A stretch of DNA of 34,117 bases from an uncultured Eubacterium sp. (GCA_900551945.1 URYE01000022.1:1-34117); one strand, 5' to 3'; shown: positions 1 to 8,856, counted from the stretch's first letter. Made by a program: numbers and translations. Notes: generated by a model not told the origin, from the sequence alone.

Positions 1-43
1 TGTGGTCGTAGGACTGCTTGGTTGTTAAGTTCGCTGCTCTGAT

Positions 44-143
44 AGAAAGACAGTACATCCAAAGTCTGAAAATGATGTACGATTACTGCAAAATATCATA
101 AGTTAGAACCTCCACAGCTTGCTGTGGAGAGTAGTCAGATTGA
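44..143 (+). repeat. Left copy of 100-base terminal inverted repeat with two hairpins
   Basis: This segment matches the reverse complement of 34018-34117 at 91 of 100 positions with no gaps. It folds into two hairpins: GTACATC/GATGTAC (53-59 with 74-80) and an 8-bp stem CTCCACAG/CTGTGGAG with loop CTTG (110-129). Similarity stops at about 143, where the flanks diverge. The other end of the repeat is open because the right copy reaches the window edge. Frame 3 is open from 12 to a TAA at 99-101 and the first mismatch (56) is synonymous in it, so the segment may be the 3' end of a transposase gene plus its structured tail. I cannot name the family. A transposon end is the likeliest reading, a structured RNA the alternative. 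Confidence 0.85.
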
Positions 144-452
144 TTGTTTATTGATATAGTTGAATTTCTATATTCTATAAACTTTAGTCAATGTAACAGC
201 TCCGTTTGTTGTGAAAGTGTATATTGAAACTTGTTTTTTTGATAATAGCTGTCATATCATTTTGTATATTTGAAATAATAACAGATAGTAGTGTAACAGT
301 TAATCCGCTGTTTTGGATATTGATAGGAGGATTATCTAAACATGGTAATAAATAGTATTTGCAATATAATCCTTAGTAGAATATAATATTATAAATTGAA
401 AAAACTAGAATTTTAGGCTGTAAGAAGTTAAATTAATCGAAAGGGTTAAGTT
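144..452. other. Gene-poor AT-rich spacer with a possible 14-codon leader ORF
   Basis: No gene-sized ORF is present. One feature stands out: AGGAGG at 325-330 followed by an ATG at 342 that opens a 14-codon ORF ending in TAA at 384-386. The spacing of 11 bases is rather long, and the peptide (MVINSICNIILSRI) matches nothing I recognise. TTGAAA at 396-401 could be a -35 element, but the matching -10 (TGTAAG) is poor. I see nothing else convincing here. Confidence 0.4.
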
Positions 453-1688
453 ATGAGAATACTAAAAAAGACCGCCGCTTTGTTAATGACAGTGGTAATG
501 TCGGTTACATTTACAGCATGTGCTGATAAGGCGGATAATGCAAAAAATCTTGATATAGAAAAAAATGTTACTGTTAATGTGTGGTATAACGATGAAAGTT
601 ATTCTCCATATATACAATATGTTGCAGAAAAATTACATGAAGCAAATGCGCTTCTTACTATTAATCCAGTACTTACTGATGAGCAAGGTTACATGGATAA
701 TGTATACAAGTCAGCAATAGATACAGAAAATACAGAAAATGCACCAGATGTATATCTTATTAATTCTGATGATTTACAGAAAGCATACCTTATGGGTATT
801 ACAGCAGAAAATGATATATATGCTTCTAAGTATACAACAAGCCTTTATGGAGAAGCGGCAGTAAATGCTTGTACATATAATGGAAAGTTGTATGGATATC
901 CTATTTCATTTAATACAAGTATAATGGTTTATAATAAGAAATATGTAGAACAGCCAGACACATTTACACAGATTACAGATTATAGTAATTCGTATAAAGT
1001 AGATGACAATAACAAAGATGTTCAGTTTATAACAACGTGGGATGTATCAGATACATTTCTTAATTACGCATTTGCTGCACCATATCTTAATATTGGTGGA
1101 GCTTCTGCTGATGATAAGAATATATTAGAAGTTAATGATTTAAAACTCAAAGAAGCTATGACAGAATTTTATAATTTAAAGGGTGCTTATGCTATTGATA
1201 GTATAACTGATGAGAATTATTGTATTGACAAGTTTAAAAATGGAAATATTATATATACTATTATTCAATCTGAAAGGCTTAGTGAGTTAGATAATTCTGA
1301 TGTAGATTATGGTGTGTGTAAAATTCCAGATATTAATAATAATTTACAGTCGTCATCATTGTCACAGACGACAATGGCAGTAGTTGACCCATATACCACA
1401 TCGCAGGAAGCGGCTAAAGCAGTAGCACAGGCCTTAAGTTATGACTATGCAGCAGATATGTACAACTATTGCAATAAGCCATCAGCAAGAAATGATACTA
1501 AGTTTTCAAACCATGAAGAAAGTTACAAAAATCTTTACTCTGTATATGCAAATTCAGTCGTAAAGGCAAAATTTATAGGCGCAGATGAGATATATTTAAG
1601 ATATGAGCTTATGATAAAGAAGATATGGTCAGGAACTTTAGTTAATGATGCTGTAAATGAATTTGAAAATATGATAAAGAAGGTATAG
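453..1688 (+). CDS. Extracellular solute-binding lipoprotein (family 1, ABC sugar type)
   Basis: This 411-residue protein has a lipoprotein signal peptide: basic MRILKK, a hydrophobic stretch, then the lipobox TFTAC with Cys23 as the probable lipidated residue. The mature part has the pattern of family 1 solute-binding proteins, with an early NVWYND segment, a middle GYPISFNTSIMVYNKK segment (a bound-substrate lobe typical of sugar binders) and about the usual 400-residue length. It would sit on the outer face of the membrane and deliver a carbohydrate or similar solute to an ABC permease. No permease or ATPase gene is next to it, so its partner must be elsewhere or it may serve as a sensor. 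GAAAGGG at 439-445 supports the ATG. Substrate unknown. Confidence 0.8.
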   Translation: MRILKKTAALLMTVVMSVTFTACADKADNAKNLDIEKNVTVNVWYNDESYSPYIQYVAEKLHEANALLTINPVLTDEQGYMDNVYKSAIDTENTENAPDVYLINSDDLQKAYLMGITAENDIYASKYTTSLYGEAAVNACTYNGKLYGYPISFNTSIMVYNKKYVEQPDTFTQITDYSNSYKVDDNNKDVQFITTWDVSDTFLNYAFAAPYLNIGGASADDKNILEVNDLKLKEAMTEFYNLKGAYAIDSITDENYCIDKFKNGNIIYTIIQSERLSELDNSDVDYGVCKIPDINNNLQSSSLSQTTMAVVDPYTTSQEAAKAVAQALSYDYAADMYNYCNKPSARNDTKFSNHEESYKNLYSVYANSVVKAKFIGADEIYLRYELMIKKIWSGTLVNDAVNEFENMIKKV

Positions 1689-1736
1689 TAAAGTCATATA
1701 TAATAATGGGATATTTCATAATATGTATACAACATA

Positions 1737-1765
1737 TTGTGTACATTAAAAGAAACGTGTATAAT
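1737..1765 (+). promoter_or_regulatory. Sigma-A promoter of the rel operon, overlapped by a dyad
   Basis: TTGTGT (1737-1742), a 17-base spacer and TATAAT (1760-1765) make a good sigma-A promoter 73 bases before the rel start. An imperfect palindrome, GTATACAA-CATA-TTGTGTAC (1725-1744), overlaps the -35 element and could be an operator. No transcription factor can be assigned from sequence. Confidence 0.65.
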
Positions 1766-1838
1766 GATACTTGTAATTTCCTATTTAAAACTATATAATT
1801 ATAATAATTTTCTATACATTTGACGCGGAGGTATGCGT

Positions 1839-4139
1839 ATGCCAGAAGAGATTTTTTTATCTAAAGATACACATGTAAAAACTAAAAAGATTGAAAGGGA
1901 AGTAAATACTCCTGCGGATTTTACAAGTCCAGAGGAGTTATACGATGACCTTATCAAAGAGATTAAGAAGTATCACCCATCTACTGATTTATCAGATATT
2001 GAAAAAGCATATAAGATTGCAAAACAAGCTCACGAGGGACAGCTTCGTAAATCAGGAGAGCCATATATTATACACCCTCTTTGTGTAGCAATTATTCTAG
2101 CTGAATTAGAGCTTGATAAGGAAACAATAGTAGCAGGACTTCTTCACGATGTTGTTGAAGATACTGTTATGACAAGTGAAGATGTTACAAGAGAATTTGG
2201 TGCAGAAGTTGCATTACTTGTTGATGGTGTTACTAAGCTTACACAGCTTAATTATCAGCATGATAAAATAGAAGTTCAAGCAGAAAACTTAAGAAAAATG
2301 TTTCTTGCTATGGCAAAGGATATTCGAGTAATTCTTATTAAACTTGCTGACCGACTTCACAATATGCGTACAATGCAGTATCAGTCGCCAGCCAAGCAAA
2401 TAGAAAAATCTCGTGAAACAATGGAAATATATGCTCCTATTGCTCATAGATTAGGTATTTCTAAGATTAAAGTAGAATTAGATGACTTGTCAATGCAATA
2501 TCTTATGCCAGACGTTTATAAAGAGCTTGAAGAAAAGCTTAATCTTAACAAGGCAGGCAGAGAAGCATTTATAAAAAGTATTATTAAAGAAGTTGGAATG
2601 CACATAAGTAATGCAGGAATAGAAGCAGAGATTGACGGACGAGTAAAGCATTTCTTCTCTATTTATAGAAAAATGGTCAATCAAAATAAAACACTTGACC
2701 AGATTTATGATATATTTGCAGTAAGAATTAAGGTAGATACAGTTAAAGACTGTTATGCGGCATTAGGTGTAATACATGAAATGTATAAGCCAATTCCGGG
2801 AAGATTTAAGGATTATATAGCAATGCCTAAGCCTAATATGTATCAGTCACTTCATACAACACTTATCGCTTCTAATGGTCAACCTTTTGAAATACAGATA
2901 AGAACTTATGAAATGCACAAGACTGCAGAATATGGTATTGCGGCGCATTGGAAATATAAGGAAGGTGTAGCAGGTCAAAAGGGAAATGCTTCAGAAGAAG
3001 CAAAGTTAAGCTGGCTTCGTCAAATCCTTGAATGGCAACAGGAAATGTCTGATAATAAGGAGTTTTTATCATCAATTAAAAATGACCTTAACCTTTTCTC
3101 AGACAATGTATATTGCTTTACACCAACAGGTGATGTTAAAAACTTGCCAGCAGGTTCATGTCCTATTGATTTTGCGTATAGTATACACAGTGCAGTAGGT
3201 AATAAGATGGTTGGTGCAAGAGTTAATGGTAAGCTTGTTCCAATTGATTATAAGATTAATTCTGGTGATAGAATTGAGATACTTACTTCACAAAATTCAA
3301 AAGGGCCTAGCAGAGATTGGCTTAATATCGTTAAAAGTACACAGGCTCGTAATAAGATTAATCAGTGGTTTAAGCAAGAACTTAAAGAAGATAATATTAT
3401 AAAGGGCAAAGAACTTATTTCTAATTATTGTAAGAGTAAAGGTATTGTGCTTTCTGATATTACAAAGCCAGAATTTGTTGAAAAAGCACTTAACAAGTAT
3501 GGCTTTAAAGATTGGGAGTCTATGCTTGCGTCAGTAGGTCATGGTGGACTTAAAGAAGGACAAGTGGTCAACAAGCTTAACGAAGAATATAACAAAGTTA
3601 AGAAGAATGATATCACAGACAAGCAAGCTCTTGAAGAAATTGTTCAAAGTGAAGTTAAACCTAATGACAATAATAAAAAGAACAAGGGTGGTATTCTTGT
3701 TAAAGGAATACATGATGTTGCTGTAAGATTTTCAAGATGTTGTAATCCTGTACCGGGTGATGAGATTGTAGGTTTTGTAACAAGAGGTCGTGGTATTTCA
3801 ATTCACAGAACGGATTGTATTAATATACTGAACTTCCCTGCAAGTGAAAGAGAAAGATTAATTGATGCTGAATGGGAACAGACTGGTCATACAGGTGAAA
3901 CATATAGTACAGATATTAATATATTTGCCAATAATAGAAAGGGTCTTATTGTAGATATATCTAAGTTATTTACAGAGTCTAATATTGATGTAAAGAGTAT
4001 GAACAGCCGAGTTAATAAGAAAAATATTGCTACAATTAATATTGGTTTTGATATTCATGGGAAAGAAGAATTGTCAAAGCTTGTTGATAAGCTCTTAAAA
4101 ATTGACGGAATAACTGATGTAGAAAGAACTACAGGCTAA
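1839..4139 (+). CDS. rel: Bifunctional (p)ppGpp synthetase/hydrolase Rel
   Basis: Long RSH protein of the stringent response, making and degrading (p)ppGpp in the cytoplasm. Domains in order: HD hydrolase with HDVVEDT near residue 104; synthetase with RFKDYIAMPKPN near 321 and the EIQIRT motif; TGS domain about 423-480 (VYCFTPTGD); a cysteine-containing RCCNPVPGDEI segment near 633; and a C-terminal ACT domain. The RxKD form of the synthetase loop is that of bifunctional enzymes rather than synthetase-only RelA, and the HD motif is intact. An ATG at 1833 is in frame but lies one base after GGAGG (1827-1831); the ATG at 1839 has proper spacing, giving 766 residues. It is the first gene of a rel - MBL - hemZ operon. 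Confidence 0.95.
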   Translation: MPEEIFLSKDTHVKTKKIEREVNTPADFTSPEELYDDLIKEIKKYHPSTDLSDIEKAYKIAKQAHEGQLRKSGEPYIIHPLCVAIILAELELDKETIVAGLLHDVVEDTVMTSEDVTREFGAEVALLVDGVTKLTQLNYQHDKIEVQAENLRKMFLAMAKDIRVILIKLADRLHNMRTMQYQSPAKQIEKSRETMEIYAPIAHRLGISKIKVELDDLSMQYLMPDVYKELEEKLNLNKAGREAFIKSIIKEVGMHISNAGIEAEIDGRVKHFFSIYRKMVNQNKTLDQIYDIFAVRIKVDTVKDCYAALGVIHEMYKPIPGRFKDYIAMPKPNMYQSLHTTLIASNGQPFEIQIRTYEMHKTAEYGIAAHWKYKEGVAGQKGNASEEAKLSWLRQILEWQQEMSDNKEFLSSIKNDLNLFSDNVYCFTPTGDVKNLPAGSCPIDFAYSIHSAVGNKMVGARVNGKLVPIDYKINSGDRIEILTSQNSKGPSRDWLNIVKSTQARNKINQWFKQELKEDNIIKGKELISNYCKSKGIVLSDITKPEFVEKALNKYGFKDWESMLASVGHGGLKEGQVVNKLNEEYNKVKKNDITDKQALEEIVQSEVKPNDNNKKNKGGILVKGIHDVAVRFSRCCNPVPGDEIVGFVTRGRGISIHRTDCINILNFPASERERLIDAEWEQTGHTGETYSTDINIFANNRKGLIVDISKLFTESNIDVKSMNSRVNKKNIATINIGFDIHGKEELSKLVDKLLKIDGITDVERTTG

Positions 4140-4195
4140 TAAAGTAAATAATTTACTTGATGTTATAAAATGAGTTATGAAAGGTGGTAAATACG

Positions 4196-4828
4196 TTGAG
4201 TAAGATAAGAATGGACTACAGAGTATTAGGTGATGTAGGAACTAACTGTTATCTTGTAATTAATGATGACACTAAAGAAGCTGTTTTAATAGACCCGGCA
4301 GATTGTGCAGATAAGATAGAGCAGATGATTAGTGAAAATGGTGTTACACTTAAAGCTATACTTCTTACACATGGTCACTATGACCACATTACAGCCGCAG
4401 ATGACATTAGAAAAATGTATGATGTAAAAATATATGCTAGTTGTGATGAAGCAGAGCTTTTATTAGATACTCATAAGAACCTTTCAGCTCATAGTCGAAA
4501 GGTTGTAACTTTAAAAGCTGATGTACTTCACAAAGATGGTGATATATTAGAGCTTGCCGGAATTAATATTGAAGTTAAGCACACACCGGGGCATACTATT
4601 GGTGGAAGTTGTTATTATATAAAGGAAGCAGGTATGTTGTTTTCTGGAGATACGTTATTTGCAGAGTCGGTTGGAAGAACTGATTTTCCAACGGGAAGTA
4701 TGTCGCAGATAGTTCATTCGATTAAGGACAAGCTTATGAATTTGCCAGAAGACACAAAGGTATTTCCGGGACATGGAGAGAGTACTTCAATAGGATATGA
4801 AAAGAAGTATAATCCATTTTTACAGTAA
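4196..4828 (+). CDS. MBL-fold metallohydrolase, glyoxalase II-like
   Basis: About 210 residues with the full metallo-beta-lactamase set: THGHYDH (HxHxDH), HTPGHT, GDTLF and FPGHGE, as expected for a two-metal hydrolase of the GloB/YcbL type. Such enzymes hydrolyse thioesters such as S-lactoylglutathione, but the substrate here is unknown. The frame is open from a GTG at 4184, but that codon lies inside the AAAGGTGG ribosome binding site. The TTG at 4196 is correctly spaced (8 bases) and is my chosen start; an ATG at 4211 (MDYRVLGD) is the alternative. It lies 56 bases after rel and 24 before hemZ, a neighbourhood common in Clostridia. Confidence 0.88.
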   Translation: MSKIRMDYRVLGDVGTNCYLVINDDTKEAVLIDPADCADKIEQMISENGVTLKAILLTHGHYDHITAADDIRKMYDVKIYASCDEAELLLDTHKNLSAHSRKVVTLKADVLHKDGDILELAGINIEVKHTPGHTIGGSCYYIKEAGMLFSGDTLFAESVGRTDFPTGSMSQIVHSIKDKLMNLPEDTKVFPGHGESTSIGYEKKYNPFLQ

Positions 4829-4852
4829 AATATGAAAATAAAAAGGTGACGT

Positions 4853-6283
4853 ATGATATATGTAAAACTTGATAATTGGGACTACTATGATGACGCAGTT
4901 GTTATGGTTAAGTCTTTTTATCCAAGAGTTGATGTTAAGCAGTTTAAAAATGGTATTTCGGAAAGTGATTTATCACAAGATGATTTTATAATAGAAGCAG
5001 AAACTCCTATTGAAGAGGGGCGTTCCAAAAGAGATGTACATGACGAGTTTAAGAAAAAGCTTTATTTGCAATTACATGATAAGACGGGAATTAGTCTTCC
5101 ATGGGGATATATGACAGGTGTAAGACCAGGTAAAAATGCGATGATTATGCTTGAAGAAGGAAAAAGTCATAAAGAGATTTATGAAGAATTTGTTGACAGG
5201 CATTTTGTAGCAGAAAAAAAGGCAGAGCTTGCGCTGTGTGTGGCAGAAAAAGAGAGAACAATTCTTGAGAATATGGACTATAAAAATGGTTATAGCATAT
5301 ATATAGGAATACCATTTTGTCCAACTACCTGTCTTTATTGCTCATTTACTTCATATTCGCTTGCGGCATATAAAAGTAAGGTGGATACATATCTTGAAGC
5401 ACTGTTTAAAGAAATGGAATATGTGTCAGAAGCTATGAAGGGAAGAAGACTTGACACAATTTATTTTGGTGGTGGAACTCCAACTACATTAAGTGAGATA
5501 CAGCTTGATAAAGTTTTAACTAAGTTAGAGCAGTTGTTTAATGTAAAAGACGCACTTGAGCTTACTGTTGAAGCAGGAAGACCCGACAGTATTACAAGGG
5601 AGAAGTTAAAAGTGTTAAAGGCTCACAATGTTCACAGAATTTCAATTAATCCACAGACGATGAACCAAGAAACACTTGACCTTATTGGAAGAAGACACAC
5701 AACTGAGCAGATAAAAGAAGCTTTTAAAATGGCAAGAGAAGAAGGCTTTGACAATATTAATATGGATATAATATTGGGGCTTCCGAGTGAAAATATAGAC
5801 AAGGTAAAACACACACTTGATGAGATTAAAGCTCTCTCACCTGAAAGTCTTACAGTTCATTCGCTTGCAATTAAAAGGGCGGCAGCACTTAATGTATGGC
5901 GTGACAAATACTCTGACCTTTCTATTGAAAACAGTGCGGAAATGGTAGAGCTTGCCGCAGATTATGCTAGTAGCATGGAAATGCAGCCTTATTATATGTA
6001 CAGACAAAAGAATATGGCAGGCAATTATGAAAATGTAGGTTATAGCAAAGCGGGCAAAGAGTGTATTTACAACGTGCTTATTATGGAAGAAAAGCAGACA
6101 ATTATAGCAATGGGAGCAGGTGCTTCTTCCAAAATAGTATTTCACAATCAGTCAGACGATGACCATTCTGTTAGAATTGAACGAGTTGAGAATGTCAAAG
6201 ACGTTACGAATTATATAGAAAGAATTGATGAAATGATTGATAGAAAGCGTAAGTTTTTTGCAGAAAATATGGAGTTAATCTAA
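4853..6283 (+). CDS. hemZ: HemZ-type radical SAM protein, oxygen-independent coproporphyrinogen dehydrogenase family
   Basis: A 476-residue radical SAM enzyme. CPTTCLYC (near residues 155-162) is the CxxxCxxC motif that holds the 4Fe-4S cluster cleaving S-adenosylmethionine. FGGGTPTTLS and a C-terminal YYMYRQKNMAGNYENVGYS-type segment are characteristic of HemZ rather than HemN or HemW. The N-terminal ~140 residues are the HemZ-specific extension. Assigned role: anaerobic conversion of coproporphyrinogen III to protoporphyrinogen IX; activity is not well established for all members and no other heme gene is in the window. AAAGGTGA at 4842-4849 fits the ATG. Last gene of the rel operon, followed by a hairpin repeat where hisS commonly sits. 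Confidence 0.9.
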   Translation: MIYVKLDNWDYYDDAVVMVKSFYPRVDVKQFKNGISESDLSQDDFIIEAETPIEEGRSKRDVHDEFKKKLYLQLHDKTGISLPWGYMTGVRPGKNAMIMLEEGKSHKEIYEEFVDRHFVAEKKAELALCVAEKERTILENMDYKNGYSIYIGIPFCPTTCLYCSFTSYSLAAYKSKVDTYLEALFKEMEYVSEAMKGRRLDTIYFGGGTPTTLSEIQLDKVLTKLEQLFNVKDALELTVEAGRPDSITREKLKVLKAHNVHRISINPQTMNQETLDLIGRRHTTEQIKEAFKMAREEGFDNINMDIILGLPSENIDKVKHTLDEIKALSPESLTVHSLAIKRAAALNVWRDKYSDLSIENSAEMVELAADYASSMEMQPYYMYRQKNMAGNYENVGYSKAGKECIYNVLIMEEKQTIIAMGAGASSKIVFHNQSDDDHSVRIERVENVKDVTNYIERIDEMIDRKRKFFAENMELI

Positions 6284-6323
6284 CCTATTAAAAAAATTGA
6301 TATATTTAGTATTTTAGGCTTTG

Positions 6324-6476
6324 AAGATACCAGTAGTATATAAACACACACACCAGTAAAAGTAAAATCAGATGTATTTGTATGCCTTCATCGAACAAGT
6401 GTGTTCGTTGATGTCATACAAATACATCTGACAGTTCTTTTAATGGTGCATTTAGTTTATATACTACTGGTATCTT
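6324..6476. repeat. Family A hairpin repeat, copy 1 (153 bp, MITE-like)
   Basis: Perfect 22-bp terminal inverted repeats (6324-6345 with 6455-6476, core GATACCAGTAGTATATAAAC) enclose further paired blocks: CAGATGTATTTGTATG pairs with CATACAAATACATCTG, and an apex CATCGAACA/TGTTCGTTGATG. Almost the whole element can fold into one long hairpin. No ORF is inside. A shorter relative lies at 12758-12822. It sits between hemZ and the aspS promoter. Confidence 0.85.
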
Positions 6477-6525
6477 ACGGAAGTTTATTGTAATGTAAAA
6501 TGCAAAAACTCAAAGAATGATTTCC

Positions 6526-6554
6526 TTGACATTTTACAATATCAAAAATATAAT
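6526..6554 (+). promoter_or_regulatory. Consensus sigma-A promoter of aspS
   Basis: TTGACA (6526-6531), exactly 17 bases, then TATAAT (6549-6554). Transcription should start near 6561, giving a leader of about 70 bases before the chosen aspS ATG. A 9-bp inverted repeat (TGTAAAATG at 6494-6502, CATTTTACA at 6530-6538) ends on the -35 element and may be an operator. Confidence 0.8.
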
Positions 6555-6631
6555 AAAATGTAATGTATAAATTAAGTGGTATGCTTAAATATAGAAAAAC
6601 AGATGCCATTTGGCAGGAAAGAGGAAATGAT

Positions 6632-8437
6632 ATGGCAGAGTCAATGGTTGGCTTAAAGAGAACACACAGATGTACAGAAGTTTCAGCCACTAATATCGGT
6701 GAAACAGTAACTGTTATGGGTTGGGTGCAGACAAGAAGAAATCTTGGTGCGCTTATATTTGTTGATTTAAGAGATAGAAGTGGACTTCTTCAGATAATTT
6801 TCGATGAGAATACAATAGGCAAAGAAGGCTTTGACAAGGCTTATGGCATAAGAAACGAATTTGTTATTGCAGTTGTAGGTAAGGTATGCAAGCGTTCTGG
6901 TGCAGTTAATGACAATTTAAAGACAGGTGATATTGAAATTGTTGCAGAGCAGTTAAGAATATTATCAGAAGCACAGACACCTCCATTCCCAATTGAAGCT
7001 AATATCAACACTAAGGAAGATTTAAGATTAAAGTATAGATGTCTTGACCTTAGAAGACCTGATATTCAGTCTAATATCATGATGAGAAGTAAAGTAGCTA
7101 CACTTACAAGAGCATTTCTTGCAAATGAAGGTTTCCTTGAAATAGAAACACCAATGCTTACAAAGAGTACACCAGAAGGAGCAAGAGATTATCTTGTGCC
7201 TAGTAGAGTTCACCCAGGTAAGTTTTATGCACTTCCACAGTCACCACAGCTTTTTAAGCAAATGCTTATGTGCTCTGGCTATGACAGATATATGCAGATT
7301 GCAAGATGTTTTAGAGATGAAGATTTAAGAGCAGACCGTCAGCCAGAATTTACACAGATAGATATGGAGCTTTCATTTGTAGATGTTGATGATGTAATTG
7401 ATGTAAATGAAAGACTTTTAGCATATCTTTTTAAAGAAGTATTAGATATAGATGTACAGCTTCCAATTCAGAGAATGACATGGCAAGAAGCTATGGATAG
7501 ATTTGGTTCAGATAAGCCAGACCTTAGATTTGGTATGGAGCTTGTAAATGTTACAGATGTAGTAAAGGATTGTGGCTTTGGTGTATTTACAGGAGCAATT
7601 GAAAATGGTGGTTCTGTAAGAGGTATCAATGCAAAGACTCTTGGTGGTATGCCTCGTAAGAAGATAGATGCACTTGTTGATTTTGCAAAAGGCTACGGTG
7701 CAAAGGGACTTGCTTACATTGCAATACATGAAGATGGTACAGTTAAGTCATCATTTGCTAAGTTTATGACAGAAGAACAGATGGATGCACTTGTTAAGGC
7801 AATGGACGGACAAGCAGGTGACTTATTATTATTTGCTGCTGATAGAAATAAAATTGTATATAGTGTATTAGGTGCTTTAAGAGTAGAACTTGCAGGACAG
7901 TTAGGACTTATAGATAAGAATGAATTTAAGTTCTTATGGGTGACAGAATTTCCACAGTTTGAATGGTCAGACGAAGAAGAAAGATTTGTTGCAATGCACC
8001 ACCCATTTACAATGCCTATGGACGAAGACCTTGACAAGCTTGAGTCTGACCCAGGAGCAGTAAGAGCAAAAGCTTATGATATTGTACTTAATGGTACAGA
8101 AATCGGTGGCGGTAGTGTAAGAATACATCAGGCTGATGTTCAGCAGAGAATGTTTAAGGCATTAGGTCTTACAGAAGAAGTTGCAAATGAAAAGTTTGGC
8201 TTCTTACTTGACGCATTTAAGTATGGAGTACCACCACACGCAGGTCTTGCTTATGGTCTTGACAGACTTGTAATGATTATGGCTAAGTGTGATAGTATTA
8301 GAGATGTTATAGCATTTCCAAAGGTTAAAGATGCTTCATGTCTTCTTACTAATGCCCCAGATGTTGTTGATGCGAAACAGCTTGAGGAGCTTTCTATTGC
8401 AATAAATGAAAGTGAAGACGAAGAAACACAAGCATAA
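6632..8437 (+). CDS. aspS: Aspartyl-tRNA synthetase, bacterial type
   Basis: Class II synthetase that charges tRNA-Asp in the cytoplasm. N-terminal OB-fold anticodon domain (GWVQTRRNLGALIFVDLRDR); motif 1 region FLEIETPMLTKSTPEGARDY; motif 2 FRDEDLRADRQPEFTQ near residue 227; a central GAD insertion typical of bacterial enzymes; motif 3 GLAYGLDRLVM near 536. The frame is open from an ATG at 6563, but that lies at the predicted transcription start and would add 23 odd residues. The ATG at 6632, 7 bases after GGAAAGAGG, gives 601 residues, the normal length. Whether it also charges tRNA-Asn cannot be decided from this. It is transcribed alone and followed by a family B hairpin ending in a T-run. 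Confidence 0.95.
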   Translation: MAESMVGLKRTHRCTEVSATNIGETVTVMGWVQTRRNLGALIFVDLRDRSGLLQIIFDENTIGKEGFDKAYGIRNEFVIAVVGKVCKRSGAVNDNLKTGDIEIVAEQLRILSEAQTPPFPIEANINTKEDLRLKYRCLDLRRPDIQSNIMMRSKVATLTRAFLANEGFLEIETPMLTKSTPEGARDYLVPSRVHPGKFYALPQSPQLFKQMLMCSGYDRYMQIARCFRDEDLRADRQPEFTQIDMELSFVDVDDVIDVNERLLAYLFKEVLDIDVQLPIQRMTWQEAMDRFGSDKPDLRFGMELVNVTDVVKDCGFGVFTGAIENGGSVRGINAKTLGGMPRKKIDALVDFAKGYGAKGLAYIAIHEDGTVKSSFAKFMTEEQMDALVKAMDGQAGDLLLFAADRNKIVYSVLGALRVELAGQLGLIDKNEFKFLWVTEFPQFEWSDEEERFVAMHHPFTMPMDEDLDKLESDPGAVRAKAYDIVLNGTEIGGGSVRIHQADVQQRMFKALGLTEEVANEKFGFLLDAFKYGVPPHAGLAYGLDRLVMIMAKCDSIRDVIAFPKVKDASCLLTNAPDVVDAKQLEELSIAINESEDEETQA

Positions 8438-8449
8438 TTAATATAAATT

Positions 8450-8583
8450 AAAAATTGGTATGATATTTATAGTTAATTGATAAGAGTAAAGTATTTCTAT
8501 ATAAAGTCAGAATAATTTTTGACATTATAAATAAGAAAAACTAAGTTTTTACTATGTTCTATAAATATCATACCAGTTTTTTT
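8450..8583. repeat. Family B hairpin repeat, copy 1, probable aspS terminator
   Basis: The left arm AATTGGTATGATATTTATAG (8453-8472) pairs with CTATAAATATCATACCAGTT (8559-8578) with a single G.T pair; the inner ~85 bases pair only patchily. The arm is followed by a run of seven T (8577-8583), and the left end starts with an A-run, so the element could end transcription from both sides. It begins 12 bases after the aspS stop. Copy 2 is at 28834-29051. Confidence 0.8.
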
Positions 8584-8725
8584 GTATTTATGAGATTATA
8601 TTTATTATTCTAAGTATAAAGAAAGTTTATAAAGGCTTAAACTCTTCGATATTAGTACTAAAAAATATTATAAAAATGGCAATATAATGCAAAAAATATA
8701 CAATATTATGCAATTAGATAGTTGA

Positions 8726-8753
8726 AATATTTGTACAAATATTGTATTATAAT
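8726..8753 (+). promoter_or_regulatory. Probable mcp promoter with an 18-bp perfect palindrome
   Basis: AATATTTGTACAAATATT (8726-8743) is a perfect 18-bp palindrome placed five bases before TATAAT (8748-8753). The -35 position at 17-base spacing (AAATAT) is poor, which suggests either an activator or a repressor acting at this palindrome. The predicted transcript would have a leader of about 200 bases before the chemoreceptor start. Confidence 0.5.
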
Positions 8754-8856
8754 GACAGTCGGATATGTTAAAAATTAACAAATGAAAATATAAATAATAG
8801 ATCAATAAAGTATAATGATGTAAGGTGAATTATAAATATAGCAGGCGTAAGGTTGT

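Noticed and set aside
12..101. Protein-coding tail in frame 3 of the left repeat
   Set aside because: It is open for only 29 codons after a TAG at 9-11, has no recognisable motif, and the right copy reads on to a different stop. It is mentioned under the repeat but not called as a CDS.
6555..6631. T-box leader for aspS
   Set aside because: The leader is only about 70 bases and has neither the T-box sequence nor a terminator stem.
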